Assembly: GCA_014529385.2 (NCBI GenBank)
Contig: CM043956.1
Span: forward strand, 93,607,221 to 93,671,220
From: Adiantum capillus-veneris
Lineage: Eukaryota > Streptophyta > Polypodiopsida > Polypodiales > Pteridaceae
Reading direction: 5' to 3'
DNA: 64,000 nucleotides
Shown: positions 12,053 through 25,569 of the stretch, piece by piece
How positions within the stretch are numbered: the stretch's first letter is position 1
Layout: the number at the start of each line of letters is the position of its first letter
The notes under the pieces: generated by a model
The model's input: only the letters and a program-made list of their open reading frames with translations
What the model was told of the DNA's origin: nothing
Database searches by the model: none
Position numbers and translations under genes: made by a program

Positions 12053-12472
12053 TAGGAAGACCAAGTCGAAGAAGAAGCTACCATGGGACACCCCAACAAC
12101 GACGCATTTGCAACCACCTACCTGTCACTTGAAAAAAACCTCTTCTTGAGCAATGGTTGTCTCATAGAAAGTTGAATTGTAGACCACACTACGTCCAAGA
12201 ATCCCCATTCATGAACAGTGTATACATCACATCCAAGATTTCAAAAGATAATGAGCTTTGAAACACACCCATTTCATAATCTCGCCAACAACAATGCACT
12301 ACATCAATAGTGTTTTGTATACGTCATGTTGGTTCTTGGACAGATGCAATGTGCCTCGAACTCTGACACACTAGTCCAAAATCAAGCAGCGGGAGCTCTT
12401 AGTGCCCCTCTCTACCACCTACATGCCTCTCTCTTTGGTTGAAGCATGTTGCTACAACCACTAACTAGCTAG

Positions 12473-15067
12473 TGAGGCGGTCCGGGGCAGGCAACAAGAA
12501 GAGCGGCCTCTAAACACCCTTCGAGGCTCCCGTGCTGCTCAATTGGGGTTAGGGCAAGCACAATCAGAGACAACAACAACATACAGCCAAAAACCAAACA
12601 AGAAAAGGGGCACCACCTAGTTGTAGATGCGAACTAGGACGCACGTGATATCTCCTTGTACTCAAACACACAAAGAGAGGGGAATGCAAGATAGCCACAC
12701 ACACCAAACACAACGATTCACCACGCCAGAGAGAGGTAAAGAGCGCAAATCAACTTGAGCAACTCAGTCTTAGCCTTAAAGACTAGATGCACACAAAGCT
12801 TGATGAGAAATAGAGAGACAACACAAAACTTGACCTTGTTGCCAATACACAAATTTTCTTAGGGTTACGGGATCCCTCTCACCGAGCACCCTCTTACAAT
12901 TTACCTTTTAGGCAACCAATTCAACAAGCCCTCAAACCACCAAGCACGAAATGGCACAACAAACTTCAAGGACAATATACCTTCAACCACCTGATGAGCC
13001 AACTTATCAAGTCAATTTGGAGAGAAGGGTCGTAGTTGCAGCATACAATTGCACCCAAAACTATGAATCTTATTTATGGACAAGAGTAGGCTACAAGTGT
13101 GATTGTAGAGTATAGTATCACTCCACTCCTCTAGATGGCATAACTAACTTCAAGCTTCTCCATGCACCTATGTGTAGTGATGGAATAGAGAACTCACAAT
13201 GCACACACTCTACATAACTAGGCTTGAAGAGTGGTGTGTTATGTGTTGAGAATGGTGTGGTGTAGTGTGATCATGTGATAATTTACAAGGGAGAGAAGGG
13301 CTCTATTTATAGGTTTTAGAAGCCCCGATTAGGATTAGGCCTAATCAAGTTTATTTGAAGGAATAAAAGATTATGCATATTTTTTTATTTTTTTATAATG
13401 AGGCTGGGTCTCTGTTGTCCTTTGAGTCACATGGATGTGGGCTCAAGGGAAGAGAATTATTGAGGATGAAAGGAGAGAGGATTGAGTGAATAATTTGGGA
13501 GTGCCTACTCTAGTAGAGGGTGCATTTTACAATAAGGTTAGTGGTTAGTAGTTAGTAATTATCACTACAAAATATTTACAAAATCATTCACCAAATGGTG
13601 AGATATATGATGAGAAAAGTTAGAGAAGGGATGAGCTTGTAAAGAGAGGTTGAAGCTTTGGAAAGTTGACATTCACCTCTTTACAGCACCGGAAGAAGAA
13701 GCAGTCAGCATGGCAAAGTAGCGCGTGTCGATGCAGCTATGTTATCTTCAAACCTTGGAAAATTCATGATAAAAGCCTTAATTTACAGAGGTTATCATTG
13801 TATTTTTGCTGATTTTTTGAAGTTCTTTACAAAGCTGAAGAGAGTATGGTAATATGGACATATATGTAGAGAGAAAGGGGGACACATAGGGTGTAGAAAT
13901 GGAGGATGAAGGCTATGGAGGTGTGAGAGATGTGGCAATGGTAAAGAGGGTGAATTAGGACATAGGAGTTGCAGGTTTGGGAGTGGGAAGGAGAGGGAGG
14001 AGTGTGTGTAAAAGAGGAAAATGATAAAGTGGAAGAGGAAGTGTGGCTGCATAGCATGGGCAAACTGGGGTCCACAAATAAAATCATAGCTCACATTTTG
14101 TAGCTCAAACAAATATGAAAAAATTTGAGGTGAAAGTTCAGCTCACAAGCTACAACTTTTGTTTGTATTACCTTTTCAAATTCGGGGAGCATGTGATCTT
14201 TAAAAATTCAGAAAAACCGACTGTTTTTTCCACTGCACAAGGTCCTTGTGAGGTCCTTCTTTGGATGATTCTTTTGAATACCTCCAAGAGTGAGCTCCCC
14301 ATGGTGCATGCATGCATTCCACATATCCTTAGCCTTATTTGGCAGGTCTATAATTGAAGATATTGTTGAGATCATGATATAAATGAATAGTAAAACTAAG
14401 AAAATCAAATATTGAGGGGTCTAAAAAAATATGTACATGTCAAATATAAATAATATAGGTGGAAAAAATATAAAGGGGTCAAAATAAATATCTCTTATTA
14501 TAAGTCTACCATAAAAAGATGAATATTTTTGGTATTCTAATTTATGAGAGTAAAAGAGAATAGATGTAGGAATGAAAATCACAATGGTGAAAAAATATAC
14601 ACATAAATAAAACTAGTTTTTTTGGATTTTTGTTGGGATGGAGTTACACCAAAAATAAGAGAAGCTTGCATGAAATTATTTTTATATGGAATAAAGAGTA
14701 TGCAAAATGGTAAGAAAAAATATGGTAATGGTGAGTCAATGTACATAGCATAAATAACACACACCTAAGTATAAATATTTAAATAAATACCAAAATAATT
14801 ATGAAAAATCATTTTATTTAGGCCCTATATACAATAAAATATTTACACACAAATGGGCCATAATATACTTATATTGTTTTATTTTTTTTGGCTCAACTAG
14901 CCCAGTGACTAGCTAATTGAGGGTTTTTAAGAAAATATGGAGAAAGTCCCCTAACTCACACACGCCTATGTACAGTGAAATGGTAGGGATAACCAAAATG
15001 TTTTAGTGATTTGATAGGGTGATATAGCTTACTATGGCAATTATGGAAAGCCGAAAAACGGCTATCA
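12473..15067 (-). repeat. 3' LTR of element II
   Basis: It begins TGAGGCGGTCCGGGG and ends GGCTATCA, 2595 bases, with TG/CA termini. Homology to the LTRs of element III is clear at both ends and patchy in the middle. A TATA-box-like CTATAAATAG lies on the minus strand at 13303-13313. The polypurine tract follows at 15068-15082 (plus-strand TTAGCCCCCCCC). Confidence 0.85.
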
Positions 15068-15519
15068 TTAGCCCCCCCCTTAGATAATGGTACATTCATG
15101 TACCATTTATCCGACCATACAACATGTAGATTGTGTAACGTCTGTCTTTGTCTGCTCTCATCTTTGAAGAACCTTTGTTGTATGATTAAAAAACCTTGTG
15201 TGATATGAAAGGTTCTCAGAGCCAATAGCAGGATGTAATGAAGTGACGGAGTAAACCTCCTCCATTGAGAAAGTTTCCATAAGCACCCCCCAGGATCAAA
15301 GATCTTGAAATATCTTTCCCAAAGAGAGATGTATGGTATGGAATCAATTACTGATTTCGGTTGAACAAACTTGTAGATTCTATTGTTGTCCATCATTGCA
15401 TCTATCACTATGAATGTGATATAAAAGATTGGTTGCTCTTCCTCCTGTGTAAAGTTGATATATCTGCTACGATCTTCAAGAGCTTGTATGAGCAAATTCC
15501 TGAACTGTAGCTCATAAAA

Positions 15520-17302
15520 TTAATTCAACCTGGGTAGGCTCATCAAGTCAAAAATTCTATGACCTTCATGATTTAGGAAAGCTTGATCCATGCTTCCAAC
15601 TGCTATTGGAAGATATTGCAAATAGTTTACCATATAAGTAGATAATAGACGAAGGTTTCTATTGCTTCCAACACATTGGAAGAGAATAGATTTTGGTACT
15701 GATTGATGAAATATCCACATGTAGCAATCAACAAGTTTTCCATCTATGATGAAGACCAGAAGCATCACAATGTGCGACCTCCATACACCAAAGATCCAAA
15801 TGAAGAAGGTTTGGAAACATCCGTTCATCACCAAGTATTCATGGCCTCTTCCACTTAAGAAGGTATGGTGTCCCCGATGAAAGGTATATGAGAAGAGAGG
15901 AGAAGTTGACTTTGAAGAGGTGAAACCCAATGTGAAGATGATTGGGGCTTCAAAAGCTTGGATTTTCTTGCTAAGAGATTGTCCCATGAATGAAGAGCCA
16001 CCCACTAAAACACCATTGGAGAGAATGATACCCTTCTGACAGTTTCCTTTTATGATTTTATTTTTTACTACTCTGCCATGTTCTTCATCCCCTTCTAAGC
16101 CCCCCCTTTGGCAAGGTTGTAACTCGTCACATTGTACCACCTCAAAGGTTGATGGATTACTGTTTGATTTTGTGAAAACTTTGGCTTCTTGCATGATAGG
16201 TTCCTCCATGCTTAACATACATGGGTCATACCAATGCTTTTCAACATCCTCAAACACTTCTTGAAGATTATCCTCACATGGATTCAACTCACACTCTTCT
16301 ACTTTGTTTTGGAGTTGGCATTCCATGTACACAATCATCTCTTTATGATCAATGTGGTCTATGATCTCCCCACCTATGATTTCATCTTCTTCTTCACTCT
16401 CTTCTTTTAGACAAGATACTCTCAGAACATTCGATAAGATCAAGGTTACCTTCAAGGTCTTTATTCTCCATAGAGCCATTTTGCACAAAAGCTTTGTCTG
16501 CTCGGACTAGAAATTGATCCTCTACCAAAAGTTTGGATGTACCCATTATTGAATCATCAATGCCATTTGAGATATCTTGTGTCGATTTTTGCATGCTTGT
16601 GATAAAGGTAGAAGAAAGAGATTCCACATTTGAGTCTTGGCCACACACTTTAGCACTTGAATAATCAGTTGGCATGTAAGTAACTTCTTCAACATTTGTC
16701 GGAGTAGAAGGAGACATGTATGGCAAAGGAGATGACTCCTTGATAGAAACACTTTCATGATGGTTGGTTCTTCCAGCATGATGGAAACCATTTTTGATGT
16801 AGAAGTACTTGTGAAACTTCCTTCGGGCAATAGTGACCGCTTCTTCAAAGGTAGAGGGTCCACTACAAGTAACCTTAGTCTTTAGGAAAGGAGACAAACC
16901 CAAAATAAATTACTCCATTTTTACATAATATGGAAATGTAGAACTAAACCCATATCCTCCCCATTGACGAGAAAAAATATCCTCATAAGCATAGTAGTCT
17001 TCACCATGTTGTTGAAGTCTACCTAATGAAGCCTGTGCTTTCTCTGTTGTTGGAAATTTAGAGAATCTGGTCTTCAAAGCTTTGGAAATTTGGGTATACC
17101 CATCTTCAATCTGAGAAGACATACTCCAAAACCATTGCTCAACGTTGCCTCTAAGGCATAGCAATAGAAAATCCCCTTTTTCAATGTCATCCCTTTCACC
17201 AAGGATACGACAAACCATTCTAAAATCAGAAAGAAAATCATCAACATCTTCTTCTAGATTTCTGAAGAAGATTGGGATATCATCAAAGATATAGCGTGTC
17301 AT
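15520..17302 (-). pseudogene. Broken retrotransposon gag-like gene
   Basis: Frame 17302-16913 begins MTRYIFDDIPIFFRNLEED and contains a gag-type helical region (GDFLLLCLRGNVEQWFWS, then LKTRFSKFPTTEKAQASLGR). An in-frame TAA at 16910-16912 interrupts it. The same frame resumes with GLSPFLKTKV and FEEAVTIARRK, the usual end of a plant retrotransposon gag domain. A frame change near 16400 leads into an acidic region (ESEEEDEII) read to 15520. No zinc knuckle, protease or RT is visible. It would have been the capsid-like protein of element II. Family assignment is by pattern only. Confidence 0.65.
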
Positions 17303-17796
17303 AGTCTCTCAATGCTAGAACCACACAAAGATTAGTTCCAAACAATCATTTTCTCTCATGACATCAACTAACTACACAAAGTTTTGAAAGGTCTTTCAAC
17401 ATGAATTCTAGATTCTTATGTGAAAATGTTTTTTTCCTTTCTTATGTTTTGCTAATCCAAACCATATTCTAGATCAATTTTTGTTGCATTGAAATTAAAC
17501 TCAGTCATACAAGTTTTCATGATTCATATAATCTTCAGAGAGTAATTGTCCCAAACGCCAGTAAATTGGCATGTCTCCTTTCTAGCAGTTCTAACCGGCT
17601 GCACTTGGAGGTAGCACAAGACGTTGAAGCGGTCCGGGGCGGGCAACAAGAAGAGCAACCTCTAGACACCCTTCAAGGCTCCCGTGCTGCTCAATTGGGT
17701 TGGGGTTGGAAAAAACAACAAACACACACACAAACCCGCAACCTAACCCTACACAAATTTGGGGCACCACCTAGTTTTGGATGCGAACTAGGACGC

Positions 17797-17798
<2 letters not shown>

Positions 17799-17840
<42 letters not shown>
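17799..17840. repeat. (AG)n microsatellite, left LTR
   Basis: About 42 bases of AG. The equivalent site in the right LTR has about twice that length, showing slippage since insertion. Confidence 0.95.
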
Positions 17841-17842
<2 letters not shown>

Positions 17843-18496
17843 CTCGGGCTGCTTTGAAACGTATCGGCAATGATCAAGCAAACACAACTATATATTTAAG
17901 AAAGAGAGAGAAAGGGGGAGGGGGTGCTTGTTGCATTAATACCTTCTTACAAATCTGTCATGACAAATCAAAGTGAGATTAGTATTTGTTCAACATAGCT
18001 TGCGTAAATTTCACCACAACACATCACAAGAAAAGCCACCCCAATCAGTGTCTTAAGGCCAGGGGAGTCCTCTCCACCCTGTCGCCCTCTTACAGTATGT
18101 GGGATTTATGGCTAGATTGATGACAACACCAGAGACAAGCTATCAAGAACTTAACAAAAAACACCAAGACACTTACGCATCATTGTTGTCTATTACTTCA
18201 CGTTGGAAGGGAGACAAAGTATCCAAGCTTAGTCCAAATCCACCCTCCTTGATTCAGCGAATGTTGGGCTTACACTAGTAGGAGAAATGATAGATTTCCT
18301 ACTCTCAATTGAATGATCACTCTCTCTCTTACAATGGCATAGAGTTCCCTTGCTAATCCCCTATTACAACACATGCACATGCATAAGACAATGAGCTTCC
18401 ACTCAAGAGCTCCTTCTAGAGAGGTTGAGCTTGGCTTCTCAAGCTATAGCATAGTGCTCTTGCTTATGGCTCCCCCTTTTGTGCTAGCCACACCCT

Positions 18497-18505
18497 CCTT
18501 TTATA
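18497..18505 (-). promoter_or_regulatory. TATA box in the 3' LTR of element III
   Basis: The minus strand reads TATAAAAGG followed by AGGGTG, a good plant TATA box in the expected orientation. The matching part of the 5' LTR is deleted. Confidence 0.6.
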
Positions 18506-20216
18506 GAAATTTTGAAGGCTAGGGTTACTCCTCTAACCATGGTTGGGTTAGATTTTCAGCAATTTATCTAATTTCTTTTGCTTGGAATTATCAAGAAGTT
18601 GGTGGGGAAAGAGAGAGGAGAGAAATGGAGGTGATAGGACTTTTCATAGTGGGTTAGTGTTAGTAGAGTTAGTATTAATTTACAAATGGAATTGGATATT
18701 TACAATGGGAGTATCCATGTAGGATACAAATAAAGAAGAAAAACTCTTAAGAGGTAAGAAAAGGTGGATTTCTTACAAGGTTGATGCTCCAAGTGTCTTG
18801 AGTAGGGCCGATTTTGACGCTTGTTGACGGTCCACTAGCTTTGACGGTACATTTTTTCTCCACTCTTGACCTTCCTTGAGAGACAAGGTAATTGAAGCTG
18901 AGTAATCAACCACCATGATGCTGTCTTTTAAGAGAAGAGGCTGAATTTTGTGGTTTTTTTATAGATATGGGTAATTGGGAGGAGGAAAAATGAGACTAGG
19001 TGGTCAATTTTGGAATGGAATTGTGTGTGGGAGGTATGAGTTCACCATGGTTTCTCTTATTCTTCAAGGTTGAGGAGAAGGTGACTAGGGTGCAGAGAGG
19101 AGTGGTGAGAGAGGTGGGGATGATGAGTGGAGAAGTGTGTGTGAAAGAGGAAAATGATAAAGTGGAAGAGAGAGTGTGGCTGCATAGCATGGGAAAACTG
19201 GGGTCCACTAATAAAATCATAGCTCACAGCTCGTAGCTCAAAAAAATATGAAGAAATTTGAGGCAAAAGTTCAGCCCACGAGTTACAACTTTTGTTTGTA
19301 TCACCTTTTCAAATTGGGAGAGCAAGTGAACTTTAAAAATTCAACAAAACCGACCGTTTTTTTCCACTGCACAAGGTCCTTGTGGGGTCCTTCTTTGGAT
19401 GATTCTTTTGAATACCTCCAAGAGTGAGCCCTCCATAGTGCATGTATGCATGCCACCTACCCTTGACCTTATTTGGTAGGTCTATAATTGAAGATATTGT
19501 TGAGATTATGATAAGTGAATAGTACAACTAAGAAAATCAAATATTGAGGGGTCTAAAAAATATGTACATGTCAAATATAAATAATATAAGTGGAAAAAAT
19601 ATAAAGGGGTCAAAAGAAATCTCTCTCATTATGAGGCTACCATAAAAAGATAAATATTTTTGGTGTTCTAATTTTTTTTAAAAAAAAAAAAAATAGATGT
19701 AGGAAGGGAAAAATCACAATAGTGAAAAAATATACACATAAATAAAACGAGTTTTTTTGGATTTTTGTTGGGGTGGAGTTACACCAAATATAAGAGAAGC
19801 TTACATGAAAATATTTCTATATGGAATAAAGAGTATGAAAAATGGTAAGAAAAATTGTGGTAATGGTGAGGCAATGTACATAGCATAAATAACACACACC
19901 TAGGTAGAAATATTTAAATAAATACCAAAATAATTATGAAAAAATCTTTTATTTAGGCTCTATATACAAAGAAATATTTACATATGCATGGGCCATAATA
20001 TACTTATATTTTTTATTTATTTTTATTTTTTTGGCTCAACTAGCCCAATGACTAGCTAATTGAGGGTTTTTTAAGAAGATATGGGAAAAGTCCCATGACT
20101 CACGCACGCCTATGTACAGTGAAATGGTAGGGATAGCCACAGTGTTTGGGTGATTTTGGTAGGGTGAGGTAACTCACTGTGGCAATTACAAAGAGCCAAA
20201 AAACGGCTATCATTAG

Positions 20217-20228
20217 CCCTCCCCCTGG
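20217..20228 (-). promoter_or_regulatory. Polypurine tract of element III
   Basis: The minus strand reads CCAGGGGGAGGG just before the 3' LTR. The same block follows the LTRs of elements I and II. It is the expected primer for plus-strand DNA synthesis. Confidence 0.8.
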
Positions 20229-20240
20229 ATGATGGTATAT

Positions 20241-23200
20241 TCATGTACCATCATAAAGAATCTTTTCCAAAGAGAGTGCTTCAGAGTCCTTGACAAGATC
20301 TTCATTGTTTGGCCCCTCAGAATTTTGGATAGAGTTACACTCATGCTTCATGTAACAATACTTACATGAGACAGTGGCCTTTTGACAGATCTTTGGTAGA
20401 TCCTTTGGTAGAAGGCGACTCAAATAGGGCTTCAAGCGATACTCGTTTACTTTCCTGGAGTGCTCTTTACCATTCAAGTCCATAAGCTGATAGTAACTTG
20501 AATTGAAAGCCTTCTTGACTATGTATGGCCCTTGCCATCTAGTTTCAAACTTGGCATCAAAACGATTGTCAAGTCGATTGTCATACCTTAGTACAAGCTC
20601 TCCTTCCTTGATGCCTTTGTCCTTCAGTTTCTTGTCGAGCTTCTCCTTTGTCTGTGTGGCTTTCCTCTTATAGCACTCGTATGCTGCCTCTCTTTTCCAC
20701 TCAAGCTCAGCTAAGGTAAGAAGTCGATCCATCCATGCTTCTTGATCATCTTGTGCTGATTTGCCATGAAGTCGGATTGTTGGAATGTTTAGTTCGATAG
20801 GCTACAAAGCCTCTTGACCATAGACCAAGTGAAATGGTGTGAACTCCGTGGCTTCCCTATATGTGGTTCGATATGCCCACAAGGCACCATCCAAGAAGTC
20901 ATCCCATAATTTTGTCTTGTTTTGCACCATCTTTCTAATGATTCCTGCAACGACACCATTAGCCTTCTCCACCAATCCATTTGACTGTGGGTAGTATGGT
21001 GTGCTATGATGATGTAGAATGTGAAGTTCTTCACAAACTTCTGTGAGCAAGCCCTTCCTAAACCCTGGACCATTATCAGAAACAATCTCCAAAGGTGTGC
21101 CAAATTTGCAACAAATGTGATTGTACACAAACTTGCTAACTGTCCTCTCATTCACTCTTGCCACACTTTGAGCTTCCACCCACCTAGTCATATAGTCTAC
21201 AACCACTAGAATGTAGAGTTTACCATTTTTTGTCCTAGGCAGAGGACCCATAGCATCAATGCCCCACTTTTCAAAGGGTCCATTTGCAAGCACTATTTGC
21301 CTCGGGCCATGCACCAATCTTCTATTTCCATTTATCTGACAATTGTGACAGATTTTACACCAATGTTGGACATCCACATGCAGACTTGGCCAAACATACC
21401 CCGCAAGCAAAATCTTCTTCACAGTTAATTCTTGGGCAAAATGACCACCACATGCTTCTTCATGCAAACCTTTTAGAATGGCTGGAATTTCTTCAATAGT
21501 TGGTACTCTTCTGCATACTTGATCCCTCCCTCTTTGATAGAGGGAGCCTTCTAGGAAGAGATATGCGCTTGCCTTCTTCATGAGTCTCCTCTTCTGAGCC
21601 TTCGTGAAGTCTTGTGGAAACTCGCCCTCCAAAATGTAGCTAATAATGGGAGTCAATGACTCCAATCCCTGGTATCTCGGTTGCTTGACAGTTGCTGCCA
21701 CCATGATGACCTGCACTTCTTTCTCAACACATGTTACTACTTGCTGTGCAAGTAAATCGGCATCTTCATTCTGTTTCCTAGGAATATGATATAGTTGCAC
21801 TTCTTCAAATTGATTAAACAATCTACGAATGGCATGAACTTTTGTCCGTAAGCTTTCATTCTTGCATGCCCAAATGCCTAAAATCTGTTTAACAATGAGA
21901 AGTGCATCTCCCTTTACCATGAGGCGTTGTATACCATGGCCAATACATATTTTTAAACCATGAAGTAGTGTGTCATATTCTGCTTCATTGTTGCTAGTTG
22001 AACCTGGTAGATTGACCTTCTCTTTCATGACCACCTCTCCACTTGGGTTGAGCAATACTAGCCCTCCCCCTGCTTTCCCTGTGGCTCGACGAAAAGCTCC
22101 ATCAAAGAACAAGGTAAAAGCATTAGGAATACTTTTTGGTGGTGGAAATGGTAGGGTCTTTACTTGAGGCACCTTAATTTCCTTCTCATGTACCCTATAA
22201 GTGAGAATCCCTGCCAATTGTGCACGCACACTATCTTCTACCTTGAAAGAGTATTGGAACTCTTGCAACTCCATAATCCACTTTGAGATCCTAGTACTAA
22301 GATTTATTTGAGATGACACCCAAGGGAACAAATTATATGCAGTGAGAATCACAAAAGGTTTTCGTAGCAGGTAGGATCTAAACTTTCTCACCGCAAACAT
22401 GAGAGAAAGCATCATGAGTTCTGCTTCTGTGTAGTCTCTCTCCAAAGCATTCATGACCCTACTAGCAAAGTAGATGGGTCACATCCTTGTACTGTGGCGA
22501 TCTTGTTGTAGCAACACAGCACCAATTGTTTCCCTTCCAACACTAGAGCTAACAAAGAATGTGTACTCCCAACAAGGAGGCATGAGTGTTGGTAGCTCTG
22601 ACAAAATGACTTTAATGTTACAAAAATACTCTTCAAGCTCATCAGACCATGCAAATTCTACTTGTTGTGTCAACTTTTGCAAAGGATGAAGCAACTCCGA
22701 GGCTAAGTGAATGAAGCGTGACATATACTTCACCTTCTGAATGAAAGAGATGACCTCCTCAAGACTCTTCGGTGATGGGAGCTCAATAAGAGCCTTTGCC
22801 TTTGAAAGATCCACCTCAATGCCTTTATAGGAAACCTTGTGACCGAGCAAGATCACTTCATCCTCACCTATGTGGCACTTGTCGGGGTTGAGTTGACCTC
22901 CCATATCGTAGAGCTTCTTTAAACCTACTTCTACCCTTTGTAGATGCAATGATTTTGAGCTATAAATACAAAAATCATCAATGAACACCCTAATTGACTT
23001 TCCAAAGAATGCTTGAAACACCATGTTCATGAAACGTTGGAATGTTGCAGGAGCATTTGTCAGACCAAATGGCATGACTCTAAAAGCATAACAACCCCAA
23101 GGAGTGATAAAGGTTGTTTTCAATTGATCCTCCAATGCAATCCCTATTTGAAAGTAACCTGAGTAGCCATCACACACAGTGTACTTCTCATGACCAGCTA

Positions 23201-25520
23201 CCTCATTTAGTATCTCATCCTGAAATGGGAGGGGAAAGTGATCTCTTTTTGTTGCCTCATTGAGTGGACGGTAATCCACACACACCCTCCACTTTCCGTT
23301 TTTCTTAGGAGTGACAACAACGGGAGAGACCCACTCTGAATTCTCCACTGGATAAATGAAACCTGCTGCTAGAAGCTTTCTTACCTCCTTGAGTAAAGCC
23401 TGATCCTTGATGACTCCTAGCCTTCGTAGCTTCTGAGCCTTAGGTATGGCCTCTGGCTTCAACTCAATTTTGTGTTGAACAGCATCTACTCCACGCACAT
23501 CGGTGTAGTCTTTAGCAAAAAGCCTAGGAAACTTCCTTAGCACACATTTGAACTGCTCTCTTTCATCCTTTGTATGTGTTGTTGATAGCATACCTTCCAG
23601 CATCCCTTCATCTTGAACACCTTCGTTCTCTTGAGGACCTACCTCCTCCAAGCCTTGACAAGAGGTCTCTTGGTTGCTTGTCTTAAACCTTACCCCCATG
23701 ACTTCGATGGAAGACTCCTCTTCAGTAATGCTGCCGCTACTTTCTTCTTCTGAAGTGTTTTCAGTCCAATCTTCTTCCGTCTCACTTCGAGATGATTCTT
23801 CATGGAGCTCCTCTTGGCGTTGCTCCTTCATGTCAAAGACAACCTTCTTGTGATTTTCATTCCTGCAAATTAGCTTTCCACTCTCCCAATCCTGCAAAGC
23901 TCGCATTTTCATTAGCCATGGTCTTCCTAGGATAAATGGGTAACCATTTCCCTTGGTAGACATGACATAGAAATCCACTGCCTTCTTAATGCCAAAGGCC
24001 TCCACAAAAACATTTTTACAAATGCCTACGCACCTAGCCTTGCTATTGTTTGCCATTTTCACTTTGATTTCAGGTGTCTCATGGATGTGCATGCCTAGTC
24101 TTTGCATGAGCCCTTCTGTCATGATGCAAATTTGTGCACCCCCATCCACTAGACCTTTCCTAACCAATCTTCCTTTTATGTAACAATCTAGCACAGGTGT
24201 AATATCCTCATTCATTTCAGCATGTGCAATTTTTACAACAGGAAAACTCTCTTTTACCTTTCTCCTAGTGCTAACTGCCTTTGTTAAATCCCTCCTAACT
24301 TGTGGGCATAATGCAAGAAACTGAGGCCATGAAATATCAGGACCCTTACCTCTCATGTCTTCCAAAAAGTTGTACGGAGCCATACCATGTCCAAGAGGGA
24401 AGTCTTGGAGGTTGATACGACATCGAGTCCTCTTGGTTTCCTTGGTCTCCTTTGCCTTTTTGCCTTGTCCATGGTCACTCTGTGATGTGACTCCTTCTTT
24501 CTCTTTACCTTTCCCTCGGCCACGCTTAATGCCATTGGCTTCCATGTCAACCTCATTTGAATTTGTCACCTCTACCACATGCACATTTGGATCTGGCAAA
24601 GGTGAAACTCCTTCTACCCCTTGTGGAGGTGGTCTTGGTCCATTTGGCCTTTGTAGAAGCCTTGGTTGTTGACCAGCTCCTTCTCCTGCATTCATCACTG
24701 GGTAATTCAAGTTAGGTCTCCCTGGCTCTCCACGGGGCCAAGGACAATTATACATCCCATGTCCAGACTCTCCGCAATTCCAACATTGCAAGACTCTCCT
24801 AGTTCGTGGCTCTCTCTCTTCTGACTTCTTTGCTTGTCCCTTTGGACCTACAGCTTGTACAAGGTGAATTGACAGGCTGCTTAAAGATTCATTTAACTTC
24901 TCAATCACTTCAGCCGTTACCTCAGGAAGCTCCCTAGATGTTGATGCTTGTGACTTACCTTTGGGTCTAAGACCTTCTATTGGAACCTCTCCCCTTAAGC
25001 ACTTGAGTTTCCTATACTTCTCAGCAGCCCTAGTTTCCGCTGCATCAAAAGTAGTAGGTGCACCCGCCTCAACTTTTACCTTAAGGTCAGGAAAGAGTCC
25101 GGCTATGAACCTCTCCTTCTTTAAAAATTCTGCACCATCACCAGGGTTAGCAACATTTCGTATCCATAGAGCCCAAAGACGTAGAAACTCTTGCTTGTAC
25201 AAGTAGTAGTCATCTAAGTCTTTTTGCTTATGAGAAACAATGTCTTGCCATAATTTTTGAGTGTTTTGGGGATCAAAGAAGTATTTCTTGAAACGATTCA
25301 AAACTTCTGTGTAATTCCCCTTAACTTCCTCAGGCAAAGAGTCAAACCAAGTGCTAGCATCTTTCCTAAGGACCACCTCAAACATTTCTACACGTTCTTG
25401 ATCAGTTATTATCCTCTTGATACGGCAAGACATCTTGAAATTTGCTAAAAATAATTATGCATCCTCTCCAGGCTCTCCAAAGAAAAGAGGATACCCAGAC
25501 ATTTGGCGTTGGCTCTCCAT
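20241..25520 (-). pseudogene. Gag-Pol polyprotein of element III with three in-frame stops
   Basis: One frame of 1760 codons starts at ATG 25520. TAA 25455-25457, TGA 22479-22481 and TAG 20802-20804 interrupt it without any frameshift; element I has sense codons at the latter two positions. Gag leads to a CX2CX4HX4C zinc knuckle (near residue 246), then a protease with Asp-Gly-Gly-Ala (near 459). RT follows, with VCVDYRPLNEATKRDHFPLP, MPFGLTNAPATFQRFM and the FIDD active site (near 846-849). The RT-linked RNase H has Ser-Ser-Ser where the first Asp is usual. Next are a second RNase H (LFFDGA, NNEAEYDTLLHGL), then integrase with its HHCC finger and D-D-E core (GIDAMGPLP, SDNGPGF, SNGLVEKANG). 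The C-terminal tail ends at 20241. It is recognisable throughout but needs readthrough to be made whole. Confidence 0.93.
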
Positions 25521-25569
25521 TATTATGAAAGATTACAACACGAGTTACAATAAGGGATACAATAGAGAT

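Larger units (their letters stand above)
12473..17624 (-). mobile_element. Element II: gag-only (non-autonomous) gypsy relative, one LTR left
   Basis: A full-length LTR (12473-15067) is followed by the same polypurine tract and about 40 bases of 3' untranslated region as in elements I and III. The internal region then departs completely and carries only a broken gag-like gene. No RT, RNase H or integrase is seen. A second LTR for this copy is not found; the internal region runs to the insertion point of element III. A degraded primer-site-like string (TGGCGTTTGGGACAATTAC on the minus strand, about 17541-17560) may mark its 5' end. Sharing cis signals but not coding capacity fits a non-autonomous element mobilised in trans. 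Confidence 0.7.
17625..20212 (-). repeat. 3' LTR of element III (2588 bp)
   Basis: Begins TGAAGCGGTCCGGGG and ends GGCTATCA. It contains a 42-base AG microsatellite (17799-17840) and an intact promoter-like TATAAAAGG on the minus strand (18497-18505). A segment of about 260-270 bases (about 18372-18637) containing that TATA box is absent from the other LTR. Confidence 0.93.

Noticed and set aside
17566-17976. Open frames across the AG microsatellites at 17.8 and 27.4 kb (Arg-Glu and Ser-Leu runs)
   Set aside because: They are simple-repeat artefacts inside LTRs and are not conserved in the LTR of element II.
12473-20212. Pairing LTR 12473-15067 with LTR 17625-20212 as one element
   Set aside because: The first is clearly more diverged. 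The second pairs with 27174-29552 by sequence and by ACGT flanks, and no primer site lies next to 17625 on its left.
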